A stretch of 64,000 bases of DNA from Shimia biformata (GCF_016888515.1 NZ_JAFEJK010000001.1:1645475-1709474), one strand, 5' to 3'. Numbered from the stretch's first letter, positions 1 to 8,482 are shown. Notes: generated from the letters alone by a model not told the origin. Numbers and translations: made by a program.

Positions 1-1
1 C

Positions 2-697
2 GGCATTGCGGCCAACATGGAACAGCCGGGGCCCTATGCGGCTGAAAACCTGAAAAAGGGCGAGGGCGGCCGGTTCTTTGACGACTATTGCAACTGGCAG
101 CGCATCCCCGAATTCGCCGCGGTCATCCACGACTCTCCCGTGGCCGAAGTCGCCGCCGACCTGATGCAGTCACGCAAGGTGCAGGTGTTTCACGATCACG
201 TATTGGTCAAGGAACCGGGGACGTCCAAACCGACGCCATGGCATCAGGACGGCCCCTATTACTTTGTCGAGGGGCGTCAGACCATTTCCTTCTGGGCGCC
301 GGTCGATCCGGTCACCGATGCCACGCTGCGCTGTGTCGCGGGATCGCATCTCTGGCCGAAGCCGGTCCTGCCGACCCGCTGGCTGTCCGAGGAAAACTTC
401 TACCCCAACGAAGCCGATTACATGCCCGTGCCAGACCCGGATGCCGAAGGCATGGACATCCGCGAATGGGCGCTGGAACCGGGCGACGCCGTGGCGTTTC
501 ACTATGGCATCCTGCACGGGGCGCGCGGCAATGAGACCACGTCGCGCCGCCGCGCCTTTTCACTGCGTCTGGTGGGGGACGATGCGCGCTATGTCACCCG
601 CCCGGGCCGCACCTCGCCGCCGTTTCCTGGCCATGGCATGACCGAGGGCCAACACCTGCGCCCTGACTGGTTCCCGCAGGTCTGGCCCAGACCCTGA
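2..697 (+). CDS. Phytanoyl-CoA dioxygenase (PhyH) family protein, 5'-truncated by the window edge
   Basis: This is a non-haem Fe(II)/2-oxoglutarate dioxygenase of the PhyH type; members hydroxylate small molecules or acyl chains, and the substrate cannot be told here. The reading frame is open to the first base, so the real start probably lies upstream; an internal ATG sits at 17. Counted from that ATG, WHQDG at 75-79 supplies the H76-x-D78 metal pair, FHYGILHGAR at 161-170 supplies the distal His (probably H167), and the Arg-rich stretch 177-179 would bind 2-oxoglutarate. The protein ends shortly after the jelly-roll core, as family members do. It converges on the pirin gene, with a strong hairpin between the two. 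The family call is solid; the function is unknown. Confidence 0.85.
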   Translation, partial: GIAANMEQPGPYAAENLKKGEGGRFFDDYCNWQRIPEFAAVIHDSPVAEVAADLMQSRKVQVFHDHVLVKEPGTSKPTPWHQDGPYYFVEGRQTISFWAPVDPVTDATLRCVAGSHLWPKPVLPTRWLSEENFYPNEADYMPVPDPDAEGMDIREWALEPGDAVAFHYGILHGARGNETTSRRRAFSLRLVGDDARYVTRPGRTSPPFPGHGMTEGQHLRPDWFPQVWPRP

Positions 698-730
698 CTT
701 TTTGCTGGTCCGAAATACCCCGGGGGGACA
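698..730 (+). repeat. Intergenic CAAATAC-type motif, copy 1
   Basis: This copy begins directly after the stop codon. A pyrimidine-rich arm (CTTTTTG) is followed by the core CTGGTCCGAAATACCCC at 705-721 and a G-rich tail. It is one of at least seven related intergenic copies in the window (4394, 6213, 24738, 51495, 51676, 58399). No function is known to me. Confidence 0.6.
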
Positions 731-742
731 GGGGGGCGAGGA

Positions 743-762
743 CTGGGGGGCTGGCCCCCCAG
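743..762. terminator. Bidirectional hairpin between convergent genes
   Basis: A perfect 8-bp stem, CTGGGGGG / CCCCCCAG, encloses a CTGG loop midway between two convergent genes. There is no long T-tract on either side, so it would serve as a transcript-end barrier for both genes rather than a classic intrinsic terminator. Confidence 0.55.
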
Positions 763-771
763 CCTGTCTGG

Positions 772-1683
772 TCAATGCGCGGGCTTGATGAACGTGCCGT
801 TGCGCAACTCGGCAAAAGCCTGACGCAGCTCTTCCTGCGTGTTCATCACGATCGGCCCGTGCCAGGCCACCGGCTCCTGGATCGGCTGGCCCGAGATCAA
901 CAGGAACCGCACCCCGCGCTCGCCTGCCTGCACGGTGACCTCGTCCCCATTGCCGAACCGGATCAGCGTGCGGTCGCCGGACATATCACGGATATTGACC
1001 TCTTCGCCCGCAACCTCTTTCTCCAGCAGGATACCTGTCGGTTTCGACGCATCGGCAAAGGCCCCGTCGCCTTCGAACACATAGGCGAACGCCCGGCGGC
1101 GTGTGTCGATCGGGAAGGTCTTTTTCACCCCCGCCGGGACCGAAATATCCAGGAACATCGGATCGGCGGCAATACCGTCAACCGGCCCGGTCCTGCCCCA
1201 GAACGACCCGATGATGACGCGGACGCGGGTGCCGTCGTCTTCGGTGATCTCGGGAATCTCCTTGGCCTCGACATCCTGATAGCGCGGATCGGTCATCTTC
1301 AGATCACGCGGCAGGTTCGCCCAAAGCTGAAAGCCATGGTTCACACCCTTCGGATCGGGCGCGGGCATTTCCTGGTGCAGGATGCCCGACCCGGCCGTCA
1401 TCCACTGCACGTCGCCCGCACCAAGGTTGCCGGTGTTGCCAAGGCTGTCCTGATGCTCGACCGATCCGGCCAGAACATAGGTGATGGTCTCGATCCCGCG
1501 ATGCGGGTGCCACGGAAACCCGGCCATGTATTTGCGCGGATCGTCGTTGCGAAAGTGGTCCATCATCAAAAACGGATCCAGCTCGCTCGGGTCCTGGAAC
1601 CCGAAGGCGCGGTGCAGATGCACGCCGGCCCCTTCCATCGCGGGAATGGCCTTGCGTGTCTCGAGAACGGGTCTGATAGACAT
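772..1683 (-). CDS. Pirin family protein
   Basis: This is a 303-residue bicupin of the pirin family. Some bacterial pirins have quercetinase activity and others modulate partner enzymes; the role here is not predictable. The N-terminal cupin carries the canonical iron ligands H59 and H61 (in GFPWHPHRGIET) and H103/E105 (in ILHQEMP), matching the three-His-one-Glu site of characterised pirins, so metal binding should be intact. The C-terminal cupin (about 170-290) lacks such ligands, as is usual. Length is typical. The ATG at 1683 has a GGAGA-type ribosome site a few bases upstream. It is monocistronic and divergent from the acyl-CoA ligase at 1889. Confidence 0.93.
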   Translation of the reverse strand: MSIRPVLETRKAIPAMEGAGVHLHRAFGFQDPSELDPFLMMDHFRNDDPRKYMAGFPWHPHRGIETITYVLAGSVEHQDSLGNTGNLGAGDVQWMTAGSGILHQEMPAPDPKGVNHGFQLWANLPRDLKMTDPRYQDVEAKEIPEITEDDGTRVRVIIGSFWGRTGPVDGIAADPMFLDISVPAGVKKTFPIDTRRRAFAYVFEGDGAFADASKPTGILLEKEVAGEEVNIRDMSGDRTLIRFGNGDEVTVQAGERGVRFLLISGQPIQEPVAWHGPIVMNTQEELRQAFAELRNGTFIKPAH

Positions 1684-1888
1684 ATGCGTGTCTCCTTTCG
1701 CCCCCCTATCTAGGGCGCGCCGCAGGGTCCGGCAATTGCGCCCGCTGTGAGCCAGCGAACGCGAGTTGTGCGATTTTCGACAAAAATGCCGCTACGTCGC
1801 TTCCCAAAACCCCATTCAATGACACAATGTATCCGAAAGCGGCGCAAAGCCGTGCCAAAAGGCCATGATCAGGGGAGGAGACCGGACC

Positions 1889-3511
1889 ATGCTTGGGTCG
1901 ATGATGAACACGCCGCTCAATATTGCGGACATCCTGAAATTCGCAGCCGAGATCCACCCGTCGGGCGAGATCGTCTCGGTCCGCACTGAAGGCGACATCC
2001 AGCGCACCACCTATCGCGAAACGCTGGCCCGCGTGTCGCAGCTGGCGCATGGGCTGAAGGGGCAGGGGGTCAACATTGGCGACCGGATCGCAACGCTGGC
2101 CTGGAACGGCTACCGCCATTTCGAACTCTACTACGCCATCTCGGGGATCGGCGCGGTCTGTCACACGATCAACCCGCGCCTGTCGGCCGAGCAGATGACC
2201 TATATCGTGACCCATGCCGAGGACACGATGCTGTTCGTCGACACCACCTTCGTGCCCATCGTTGCCGCCCTGCGCGACCATTGGCCCAAGGGGTTGAAAG
2301 TGGTGGTGATGACCGACCGCGCCCACATGCCCGAAGGCGACTACCTGTGCTACGAAGACCTGCTGGACGGACATCCCACGACCTTCGACTGGCCGCATCT
2401 GGATGAAAACACCGCCTCTGGCCTGTGCTACACCTCGGGCACCACCGGCAATCCCAAGGGCACGCTCTATACGCACCGCTCGACCGTGCTGCACGCGATG
2501 ATGGAGGCGGTGGGCCTGCCGGATGTGCTGAAGCCGGGGCGCAAGGTGCTGCCGGTTGTGCCGCTGTTTCACGTCAATGCCTGGGGGCTGCCCTATGCCG
2601 CCCCCCTGACGGGGGCTTCGCTGATCTTTCCGGGTGGCGCGCTGGATGGTGAAAGCCTGTTCAAGCTGATGGACAGCGAACAGGTCTATTCCGCCTGGGG
2701 GGTGCCGACGGTCTGGCTTGGGCTGCAGGGAGAGATTCGCAAACAGGGCCGCATGCCCGCAGGTCTTGGCGACATGGTGGTCGGCGGCTCCGCCGCGCCT
2801 GCCTCATTGATCCGCTTCTTCGAAGAGGGTGGGGTCAATGTCTGCCACGCCTGGGGCATGACCGAAATGTCGCCCATCGGCACCACCGGCAACCTGCCCA
2901 CCCATCTTGGCGATCTGTCCTTGGATGAAAAACTGAAGCTGAAAGCCAAACAGGGGCGCCGCACCTGCCTTGTTGAATTGAAGATCCTCGGAGAGGACGG
3001 CCAGCGCCTGCCCCATGACGGCATCTCGGAAGGCGAGTTGTTCGTGCGCGGCCCGGCGATCACCGCCGGGTATTACAAGAACGACGAGGCCAACAAGGAC
3101 GCCTTCGACGCCGAAGGCTGGTTCGGTACCGGCGATATTGCCAAGATCGACGCCGACGGGTTCCTGTCGATCACCGACCGCGCCAAGGACCTGATCAAGT
3201 CGGGGGGAGAATGGATTTCCTCGATCGATCTGGAAAACGTGGTGATGGCGCATCCCAAAGTCGCCAATTGCGCCGTGATCGCGCTGCCGCATCCGAAATG
3301 GGATGAGCGCCCCTTCCTTGTGGTGGTGCCGGCGGGGGACGACAGGCCCGAGGTGCCGGAACTGATGGCGCTTCTGTCGGAACATTTCGCCAAGTGGCAA
3401 TTGCCCGATGACGTGGCCTTTGTCGACGAATTGCCGCTGACGGCGACGGGCAAGGTCTCGAAACTGACGCTGCGCCGGCAGTTTGCCGATCACAAGCTGC
3501 CCGATGCGTGA
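1889..3511 (+). CDS. AMP-forming acyl-CoA ligase (AlkK/DmdB-like)
   Basis: It activates a carboxylic acid to its CoA thioester through an acyl-adenylate. The ATP loop YTSGTTGNPKG lies at 181-191, a GMTE adenine-site motif follows in mid-protein, and the C-terminal catalytic lysine is K522 in TATGKVSK. The start chosen is 1889, not the in-frame ATG at 1865, because AGGGGAGGAG at 1871-1880 sits 8 bases upstream and the MLGSMMNTPL opening matches medium-chain AlkK-type and roseobacter DmdB ligases. That family includes 3-methylmercaptopropionyl-CoA ligase, but no other Dmd gene is adjacent, so the substrate stays open. Its last 8 bases overlap the next gene, so the two are probably co-translated. 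Confidence 0.9.
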   Translation: MLGSMMNTPLNIADILKFAAEIHPSGEIVSVRTEGDIQRTTYRETLARVSQLAHGLKGQGVNIGDRIATLAWNGYRHFELYYAISGIGAVCHTINPRLSAEQMTYIVTHAEDTMLFVDTTFVPIVAALRDHWPKGLKVVVMTDRAHMPEGDYLCYEDLLDGHPTTFDWPHLDENTASGLCYTSGTTGNPKGTLYTHRSTVLHAMMEAVGLPDVLKPGRKVLPVVPLFHVNAWGLPYAAPLTGASLIFPGGALDGESLFKLMDSEQVYSAWGVPTVWLGLQGEIRKQGRMPAGLGDMVVGGSAAPASLIRFFEEGGVNVCHAWGMTEMSPIGTTGNLPTHLGDLSLDEKLKLKAKQGRRTCLVELKILGEDGQRLPHDGISEGELFVRGPAITAGYYKNDEANKDAFDAEGWFGTGDIAKIDADGFLSITDRAKDLIKSGGEWISSIDLENVVMAHPKVANCAVIALPHPKWDERPFLVVVPAGDDRPEVPELMALLSEHFAKWQLPDDVAFVDELPLTATGKVSKLTLRRQFADHKLPDA

Positions 3512-4388
3512 TCTGCGCTTCGAGATCAACGGCAACCCGTTCTTTGCCCAATGCGCCGGAGACCCTGACGCGCCGCTGATCCTGTGCCTGCACGGGTTCC
3601 CCGAGTATTCCGGCGCCTATCAGGATGTCCTGCCGCTTCTGGCAAAGGACCATTTTGTCGTGGCGCCGGATCAGCGCGGCTATGGCCAAAGCTGGAAACC
3701 CCAAGGTGTGGCACCCTACGCCATTCCCAATCTTGCCGCCGATGCCGCGGCGATGATTGACCTCTTTGGCAATGGGCGCGCGGCGGCGGCGGTGGGGCAC
3801 GACTGGGGGGCGTCGGTGGCTTATTACCTCGCCTTCCGCTACCCGGCGAAACTGGCCAAGCTTGTCATCGTCAATGGCGTGCATCCGGTGCCGTTTCAGG
3901 CGGCACTGGCCACGGGCGGCGCGCAATCAGCCGCCTCGCAATATATCCCGTGGCTCCGGCGCGAGGGCAGCGAGGCACGGCTTGCCGCCGACAATTTCGC
4001 CGCGCTGACCCGGCTTTTCGCCGAAAACATGGACATGTCGTGGCTGACACCGGACCGCCACGCCGCCTATGCCGCCGCTTGGGGCGGAGAGGACGGGCTG
4101 AGGGCGATGGTCAACTGGTATCGCGCCACGCCCCTCAAGGTGGCCAGGCCCGGAGAGCCGATCCCGCCCGAAGACCTGTCGCAGATCGACCCCGCCACCG
4201 TGCGCGTGACCATGCCGCACCTCTTGCTCTGGGCCAGGGACGACACCGCACTTCTGCCCGAATCCCGCGCCGGGCTGGATGCGTTCTGTGACGACCTGAC
4301 CGTCACCGAAATCGACGGTGCCGATCATTGGGTCCTGCACCAGAAACCCGAACAGGTGGCGCGGGGCATCCTGAAATTCCTGGGCTGA
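3504..4388 (+). CDS. Alpha/beta hydrolase, epoxide hydrolase/dehalogenase-like
   Basis: This is a 294-residue alpha/beta-fold hydrolase. The oxyanion-hole motif HGFPE is at 30-34, and the nucleophile elbow GHDWG at 98-102 carries aspartate D100, so the ester-intermediate chemistry of epoxide hydrolases and haloalkane or fluoroacetate dehalogenases is expected rather than serine esterase chemistry. The catalytic His is in the C-terminal DHWVLHQKPE. The ATG at 3504 lies inside the end of the ligase gene (overlap ATGCGTGA); an upstream in-frame ATG at 3483 is less likely because it would extend beyond the fold. The operon context suggests a step on a fatty or xenobiotic acid. The substrate is unknown. 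Confidence 0.87.
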   Translation: MRDLRFEINGNPFFAQCAGDPDAPLILCLHGFPEYSGAYQDVLPLLAKDHFVVAPDQRGYGQSWKPQGVAPYAIPNLAADAAAMIDLFGNGRAAAAVGHDWGASVAYYLAFRYPAKLAKLVIVNGVHPVPFQAALATGGAQSAASQYIPWLRREGSEARLAADNFAALTRLFAENMDMSWLTPDRHAAYAAAWGGEDGLRAMVNWYRATPLKVARPGEPIPPEDLSQIDPATVRVTMPHLLLWARDDTALLPESRAGLDAFCDDLTVTEIDGADHWVLHQKPEQVARGILKFLG

Positions 4389-4393
4389 CCCGG

Positions 4394-4430
4394 CTTTTTT
4401 CTGGTCCCAAATACCCAGATCCCGCCCGGC
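4394..4430 (+). repeat. Intergenic CAAATAC-type motif, copy 2
   Basis: It starts five bases after the hydrolase stop. The T-run is followed by the core CTGGTCCCAAATACCC at 4401-4416 and a CCCGCCCGG tail. This is the closest copy to a consensus for the family. Confidence 0.6.
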
Positions 4431-4526
4431 CCCTCACGCGCCGACGGCAAAAGTGACGCTATGTCATTGCCATCGCCTCTTGCCTCGGGCCGGAACTGCC
4501 ATAGCCTGCGGCCAAGGGAGAAATAC

Positions 4527-5516
4527 ATGTCCAACGACCAACATCTGCCGCCGCAGCTGCGCGGCCTTCGCCTGCCCGTGGTGGGCTCGCCCCTGTTTAT
4601 CATCTCGGTGCCCGCGCTGGTGATCGCGCAATGCAAGGCGGGCATAGTCGGGTCCTTTCCGGCGCTGAACGCGCGCGAGGGTGCGGATGAACATCCGCTG
4701 CTGGATACCTGGCTGACCCAGATCACCGAGGAACTGGACCGCCACAACCAGGAAAACCCCGACAGCCCCGCCGCGCCGTTTGCGGTGAACCAGATTGTGC
4801 ATCGCTCGAACACCCGGCTGGAACGCGATATCGACATCTGCGTGCGCCACAAGGTTCCGATCTGGATCACCTCGCTTGGTGCGCGGGTCGAGGTGAACGA
4901 AGCCGCCCATGCCGCAGGCGGGATCGCGCTACATGACGTCATCAACAACCGCTTTGCGAAGAAAGCCATCGAGAAAGGCGCCGACGGGCTGATCGCGGTG
5001 GCAGCGGGGGCCGGGGGCCATGCCGGGCCGCAATCACCCTTTGCCCTTGTACAGGAGATCCGCGAGTGGTTCGACGGGCCGCTTCTTCTGTCCGGGTCGA
5101 TCGCGACCGGGGATTCGATCCTTGCCGCACAGGCGATGGGCGCCGACCTTGCCTATATCGGCACGCCCTTCATCGCCACGGACGAGGCCAACGCGGTGCA
5201 GGGTTACAAGGACATGATTGTCGAAAGCGGGGCTGAGGATATCGTCTATTCCTCGCTCTTTACCGGGGTCTGGGGGAACTACCTGAAAGGGTCGATTGAA
5301 AATGCCGGGATGGACCCCGACAACCTGCCCGCAGGTGATCTGAAGACCATGGATTTTGGTGAAAACCGTGACAAGCCAAAGGCATGGAAGACGATCTGGG
5401 GCTCGGGGCAGGGGATTGGCGCGGTCAAATCCGTTGGCCCGACCGCCGACCTCGTGGCGCGGCTGCAGGCTGAATACAAGGCCGCTTTCGCCCGGTTGAA
5501 GGATCGCGTCGGATGA
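4527..5516 (+). CDS. NAD(P)H-dependent flavin oxidoreductase / nitronate monooxygenase family
   Basis: This 329-residue FMN TIM-barrel of the 2-nitropropane dioxygenase/nitronate monooxygenase family would oxidise alkyl nitronates or act as an NADH:quinone-type reductase; the families are not separable by eye. The phosphate- and flavin-binding segment VAAGAGGHAG at 158-167 includes H165, the usual catalytic histidine, and LLLSGSIATGDS and GADLAYIGTPFIAT complete the FMN site. The start at 4527 has AAGGGAG at 4514-4520; the earlier ATG at 4461 has none and would add an unrelated tail. It shares an ATGA overlap with the next gene, which argues for translational coupling. Confidence 0.88.
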   Translation: MSNDQHLPPQLRGLRLPVVGSPLFIISVPALVIAQCKAGIVGSFPALNAREGADEHPLLDTWLTQITEELDRHNQENPDSPAAPFAVNQIVHRSNTRLERDIDICVRHKVPIWITSLGARVEVNEAAHAAGGIALHDVINNRFAKKAIEKGADGLIAVAAGAGGHAGPQSPFALVQEIREWFDGPLLLSGSIATGDSILAAQAMGADLAYIGTPFIATDEANAVQGYKDMIVESGAEDIVYSSLFTGVWGNYLKGSIENAGMDPDNLPAGDLKTMDFGENRDKPKAWKTIWGSGQGIGAVKSVGPTADLVARLQAEYKAAFARLKDRVG

Positions 5517-6184
5517 CCACGATCCTGCACCTCATCCGCCACGCACAGGCCAGTTTCGGCGCCGCCGATTACGACAACCTGTCCGAACTGGGCCACCGCC
5601 AGTCGGTGGCGCTGGGCAAGGCGCTGTCGCATCAGGGGGTGGACCCCGGCGCGATCTTCATCGGCGCCCAGAAACGCCACCGCCAGACATGGGAAGGCAT
5701 CGCCGAGGGCGCCGGGCTGTCACGCACGCCCACGGTATTGGAAGGGCTGAACGAATTTGATTTTCACGGGCTTCTTGAGGCGCGCTACAGGACACGCGGC
5801 GACCGGCCTTCCGCGCTGAACTCGGACCGCCGCACCCATTTCCGCGCCCTGCGCGACACCGTGCTGGAATGGCAGCGGGGGGAAATCGACGCTCCGCCCG
5901 AAAGCTTTGATGACTTCACGGCCCGTGTCCGCGACGCCCGCGACACCATCGCCGCATCCGGCGCGCATGTGGCGTTGGCGGTCTCGTCTGGTGGCGCGAT
6001 CGGCATGACCGTGGCGGATGTGATGTCGGCCCCCGCCGACCAGATGATCGCGCTGCAGTTGCAGGTCAAGAACTGCGCCGTGGCGCGGTTCCTGTTGACC
6101 GCCAATGCCCATTACCTGCACGGTTTCAACGAAACGCCTTTCATCACGGGCGAAAACGAAGACGAGATGCTGACCTATTCCTGA
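5513..6184 (+). CDS. Histidine phosphatase superfamily protein with altered second catalytic motif
   Basis: This is a 223-residue phosphoglycerate-mutase-like fold. The N-terminal LIRHAQ motif provides R9 and the phospho-acceptor H10, and E81 in GLNEFDFHG could be the proton donor. The second catalytic histidine, normally in a V-x-H-G motif, is replaced: the sequence at 156-161 reads AVSSGG, so serine stands where histidine is expected. Activity may therefore be reduced or changed, although SSGG-type members exist in other genomes. The gene overlaps the flavin oxidoreductase by ATGA. The true substrate is unknown; a phosphorylated intermediate made by the downstream kinase is a speculative possibility. 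Confidence 0.85.
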   Translation: MTTILHLIRHAQASFGAADYDNLSELGHRQSVALGKALSHQGVDPGAIFIGAQKRHRQTWEGIAEGAGLSRTPTVLEGLNEFDFHGLLEARYRTRGDRPSALNSDRRTHFRALRDTVLEWQRGEIDAPPESFDDFTARVRDARDTIAASGAHVALAVSSGGAIGMTVADVMSAPADQMIALQLQVKNCAVARFLLTANAHYLHGFNETPFITGENEDEMLTYS

Positions 6185-6212
6185 TCGACCTGCGCCGGTG
6201 TCGGCCATGGAT

Positions 6213-6246
6213 GCCTCCGGCGGGAGTATTTGCGACAAGAAAGAAG
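6213..6246 (-). repeat. Intergenic CAAATAC-type motif, copy 3
   Basis: Read on the minus strand, a CTTCTTTCTTG arm is followed by TCGCAAATACTCCCG and the tail CCGGAGGC. It lies in the only sizeable gap of this gene cluster, just upstream of the ribosome-binding site of the kinase gene at 6272. Confidence 0.6.
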
Positions 6247-6271
6247 CGGCATCCGCCAAGGGGAGGAGATG

Positions 6272-7297
6272 ATGGACGCAAACCAGTTGGACACGGGCGC
6301 GGTGGCGGCGTGGATGGCCGAGACACTGCCGGGCTTCGAAGGCCCGCTGACGGCCGAGAAATTCGCCGGTGGTCAATCCAACCCGACCTACCTGCTGAAA
6401 ACCCCCGCGCGCGACTATGTCCTGCGCCGCAAGCCGCCGGGAACATTGCTGAAATCGGCCCATGCCGTCGACCGTGAGTTCCGCGTGCAATCGGCGCTGG
6501 CGGGCACGGATGTGCCGGTTGCCCGGATGTTTGCGCTGTGTGACGACGACAGCGTTATCGGCTCGATGTTTTACATCATGGAGCGGGTCGAGGGGCGCAA
6601 TTTCGACGATCCGCGCCTTGAGGGGCTGAGCAATCAGGACCGCGGCGCCGTGTTTGATCAGATGAACAAGGTGCTGGCGGCGATCCACTCGGTTGATATC
6701 GGGGCTGTGGGTCTTTCGGATTACGGGCCAGAGGGCAACTATTTCGAGCGACAGGTCGGGCGCTGGACCAAGCAATATCGCGCATCCGAGACCGAGGTCG
6801 TGCCGGACATGGACGCGTTGATCGACTGGCTGGCCGGCAACATCCCCGCCGATGATGGGCGGCGGACCTTGGTTCACGGCGACTATCGCCTTGATAACAT
6901 GCTGTTTCACCCGGATCGCATCGAAGTGGCCGCAGTGCTGGACTGGGAGTTGTCGACGATCGGCCACCCCTATGCCGATCTCGCCGGGATGATCATGCAG
7001 TGGCAGATGCCGCCGGGCAAGGAAGGGCGCGGGCTGGCCGGTGTGGACCGGGCCGCGTTGGGCATTCCCAGTGACGGCGCGTTTATCGCTGCCTATTGCA
7101 AACGCATGGGGATCGAGAAGATCGACAGGTTTGGTTTCTACCTTGCCTTCTGCTTCTTCCGCATGGGGGCGATCCTGCAGGGGGTGAAGAAACGGGCGCT
7201 GGACGGCAATGCGTCTGATCCGAAACGCGGGGCAAAGATGGGGGCCTATGTGCCGATGTTTGCCGCCGCCGGTTTGAAGGCATCGAAACATGGATAA
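6272..7297 (+). CDS. APH-family phosphotransferase (ACAD10-N/LvaA-like)
   Basis: This is a 341-residue aminoglycoside-phosphotransferase-fold kinase of the kind related to the N-terminal domain of human ACAD10/11 and to LvaA of levulinate catabolism, which phosphorylate 4-hydroxyacyl-CoAs. Seen: a Gly-rich nucleotide loop FAGGQSNPTY at 31-40, K54 of the ATP lysine region, catalytic VHGDYRLDN at 201-209 (D204, N209), and the Mg-binding DWE at 224-226. Two ATGs lie in tandem (6269, 6272); AAGGGGAGG at 6258-6266 is best spaced for 6272. It overlaps the SDR gene by 8 bases. Antibiotic resistance is unlikely; the acyl-CoA-linked role is inferred from the neighbours. Confidence 0.86.
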   Translation: MDANQLDTGAVAAWMAETLPGFEGPLTAEKFAGGQSNPTYLLKTPARDYVLRRKPPGTLLKSAHAVDREFRVQSALAGTDVPVARMFALCDDDSVIGSMFYIMERVEGRNFDDPRLEGLSNQDRGAVFDQMNKVLAAIHSVDIGAVGLSDYGPEGNYFERQVGRWTKQYRASETEVVPDMDALIDWLAGNIPADDGRRTLVHGDYRLDNMLFHPDRIEVAAVLDWELSTIGHPYADLAGMIMQWQMPPGKEGRGLAGVDRAALGIPSDGAFIAAYCKRMGIEKIDRFGFYLAFCFFRMGAILQGVKKRALDGNASDPKRGAKMGAYVPMFAAAGLKASKHG

Positions 7298-8066
7298 ACG
7301 GTTTGAAAACAAGGTGGTGCTGATTACCGGCGCCGGGTCCGGCTTTGGCCGTATGGCAGCGCAGCGCTTTGCGGATGAGGGGGCGAGGCTGGCCCTGTCG
7401 GATGTGAATGCCGAAGGCTTGGCCGAGACGGCGGCATCGTTGAAGTGTGAGGTAATCTCGGATGTTCTGGATGTCACCGACGAGGCGCAGCATATCGCCC
7501 ATATCGCGCATATCCGTGATGCGTTCGGCACGCTGGACGTGGCGATCAACAATGCCGGGTGGGGGCATGATCTGAAGCCCCTGCACATGGTCTCTGGGGA
7601 CGAATTCGACCGCTCGATCGCGATCAACGCCAAGGGGGTGTTTCTGGGTATGAAACACCAGTTGCCGATGATGCACGCGGCGGGCGGCGGGGCGATCCTG
7701 AATGTCGCATCGGCGGCCGGGCTGGTTGGGGCGGCGATGATCTCGGCCTATGCGGCGGCGAAACATGCGGTGGTCGGTCTGACCCGTGCGGCGGCGGATG
7801 AGAACGCCAGAAAGAACATTCGTGTCAATGCTTTGTGCCCCTCTTTCTCATCCACTCCGATGGTGCAGGAAATGGCGTCTCAGATCGAGGCGCGCACCGG
7901 TGCGGACCGCGACACCACCTATGCCCAGATTGCCAACCGTATCCCGATGGCGCGTGTCAGCGAGCCGCAGGAAGTGGTGCAGGCGATGCTGTGGATCTGC
8001 GCGCCGGAAAACAGTTTCATGACCGGGCAGGCCATTGCCATTGATGGCGGGCTGACCGCGATATGA
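7290..8066 (+). CDS. SDR-family oxidoreductase
   Basis: This classical short-chain dehydrogenase/reductase has 258 residues: the TGAGSGFG cofactor loop at 13-20, D38 at the end of the second strand (NAD preference), NNAG at 87-90, catalytic S141, and Y154/K158 in YAAAK. It would interconvert a secondary alcohol and a ketone, plausibly the 3- or 4-position of an acyl chain given the flanking acyl-CoA genes. Residues 68-75 read HIAHIAHI, encoded by three near-identical 9-bp units at 7491-7517; this is a local tandem duplication in the helix before the NNAG strand. Its stop overlaps the start of the thioesterase (ATGA). Confidence 0.93.
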   Translation: MDKRFENKVVLITGAGSGFGRMAAQRFADEGARLALSDVNAEGLAETAASLKCEVISDVLDVTDEAQHIAHIAHIRDAFGTLDVAINNAGWGHDLKPLHMVSGDEFDRSIAINAKGVFLGMKHQLPMMHAAGGGAILNVASAAGLVGAAMISAYAAAKHAVVGLTRAAADENARKNIRVNALCPSFSSTPMVQEMASQIEARTGADRDTTYAQIANRIPMARVSEPQEVVQAMLWICAPENSFMTGQAIAIDGGLTAI

Positions 8067-8482
8067 CCCGCGCACCGCTGGACCCCGCGCTGGACGAGGG
8101 CAGCTATGCCCTGCAGCGCCACCTTGGGTTTCGCCTGACCCATTGGGACGTCGACTATGCCCGGCTGGAACTGCCGATCGAGCATTACCTGATGAACCGC
8201 GCTGGCATTCCGCATGGCGGCATCTATGCCACGATCCTGGACACGGTCATGGGGTATGCCGGGTGCTATACCGGGGATGCGGCACATAAGAAGCTGGCGC
8301 TAACCCTTTCCCTGACAACGAATTTCCTGTCCCGCCCCAAGGGGCATCTGCTGATCGCCGAGGGCATGCGGACCGGCGGTGGAAAGTCGTCGTTTTTTGC
8401 CGAGGCCACGGTCAGCGACGAAACCGGAGAGGTGATCGCGCGGGGATCGGGCGCGTTCAAATACCGCAAAACGACGCTCTGA
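8063..8482 (+). CDS. PaaI-type hotdog thioesterase
   Basis: This 139-residue single hotdog domain would hydrolyse an acyl- or aryl-CoA thioester. The family signature IPHGGIYATILD at 49-60 gives the H51-G-G turn and D60, the usual nucleophile or general base on the long helix. It is the last gene of the 1889-8482 plus-strand cluster and is coupled to the SDR by a 4-base overlap. In such a setting it probably releases CoA from stalled intermediates or from the end product. The substrate is not predictable. Confidence 0.9.
   Translation: MTRAPLDPALDEGSYALQRHLGFRLTHWDVDYARLELPIEHYLMNRAGIPHGGIYATILDTVMGYAGCYTGDAAHKKLALTLSLTTNFLSRPKGHLLIAEGMRTGGGKSSFFAEATVSDETGEVIARGSGAFKYRKTTL

Noticed and set aside
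1865-1888. Upstream ATG at 1865 as the start of the acyl-CoA ligase
   Set aside because: A strong Shine-Dalgarno at 1871-1880 lies inside the would-be extension and fits the ATG at 1889.
6272-7297. Aminoglycoside resistance gene
   Set aside because: The fold is APH, but it belongs with ACAD10/LvaA-like kinases and is embedded in an acyl-CoA gene cluster.
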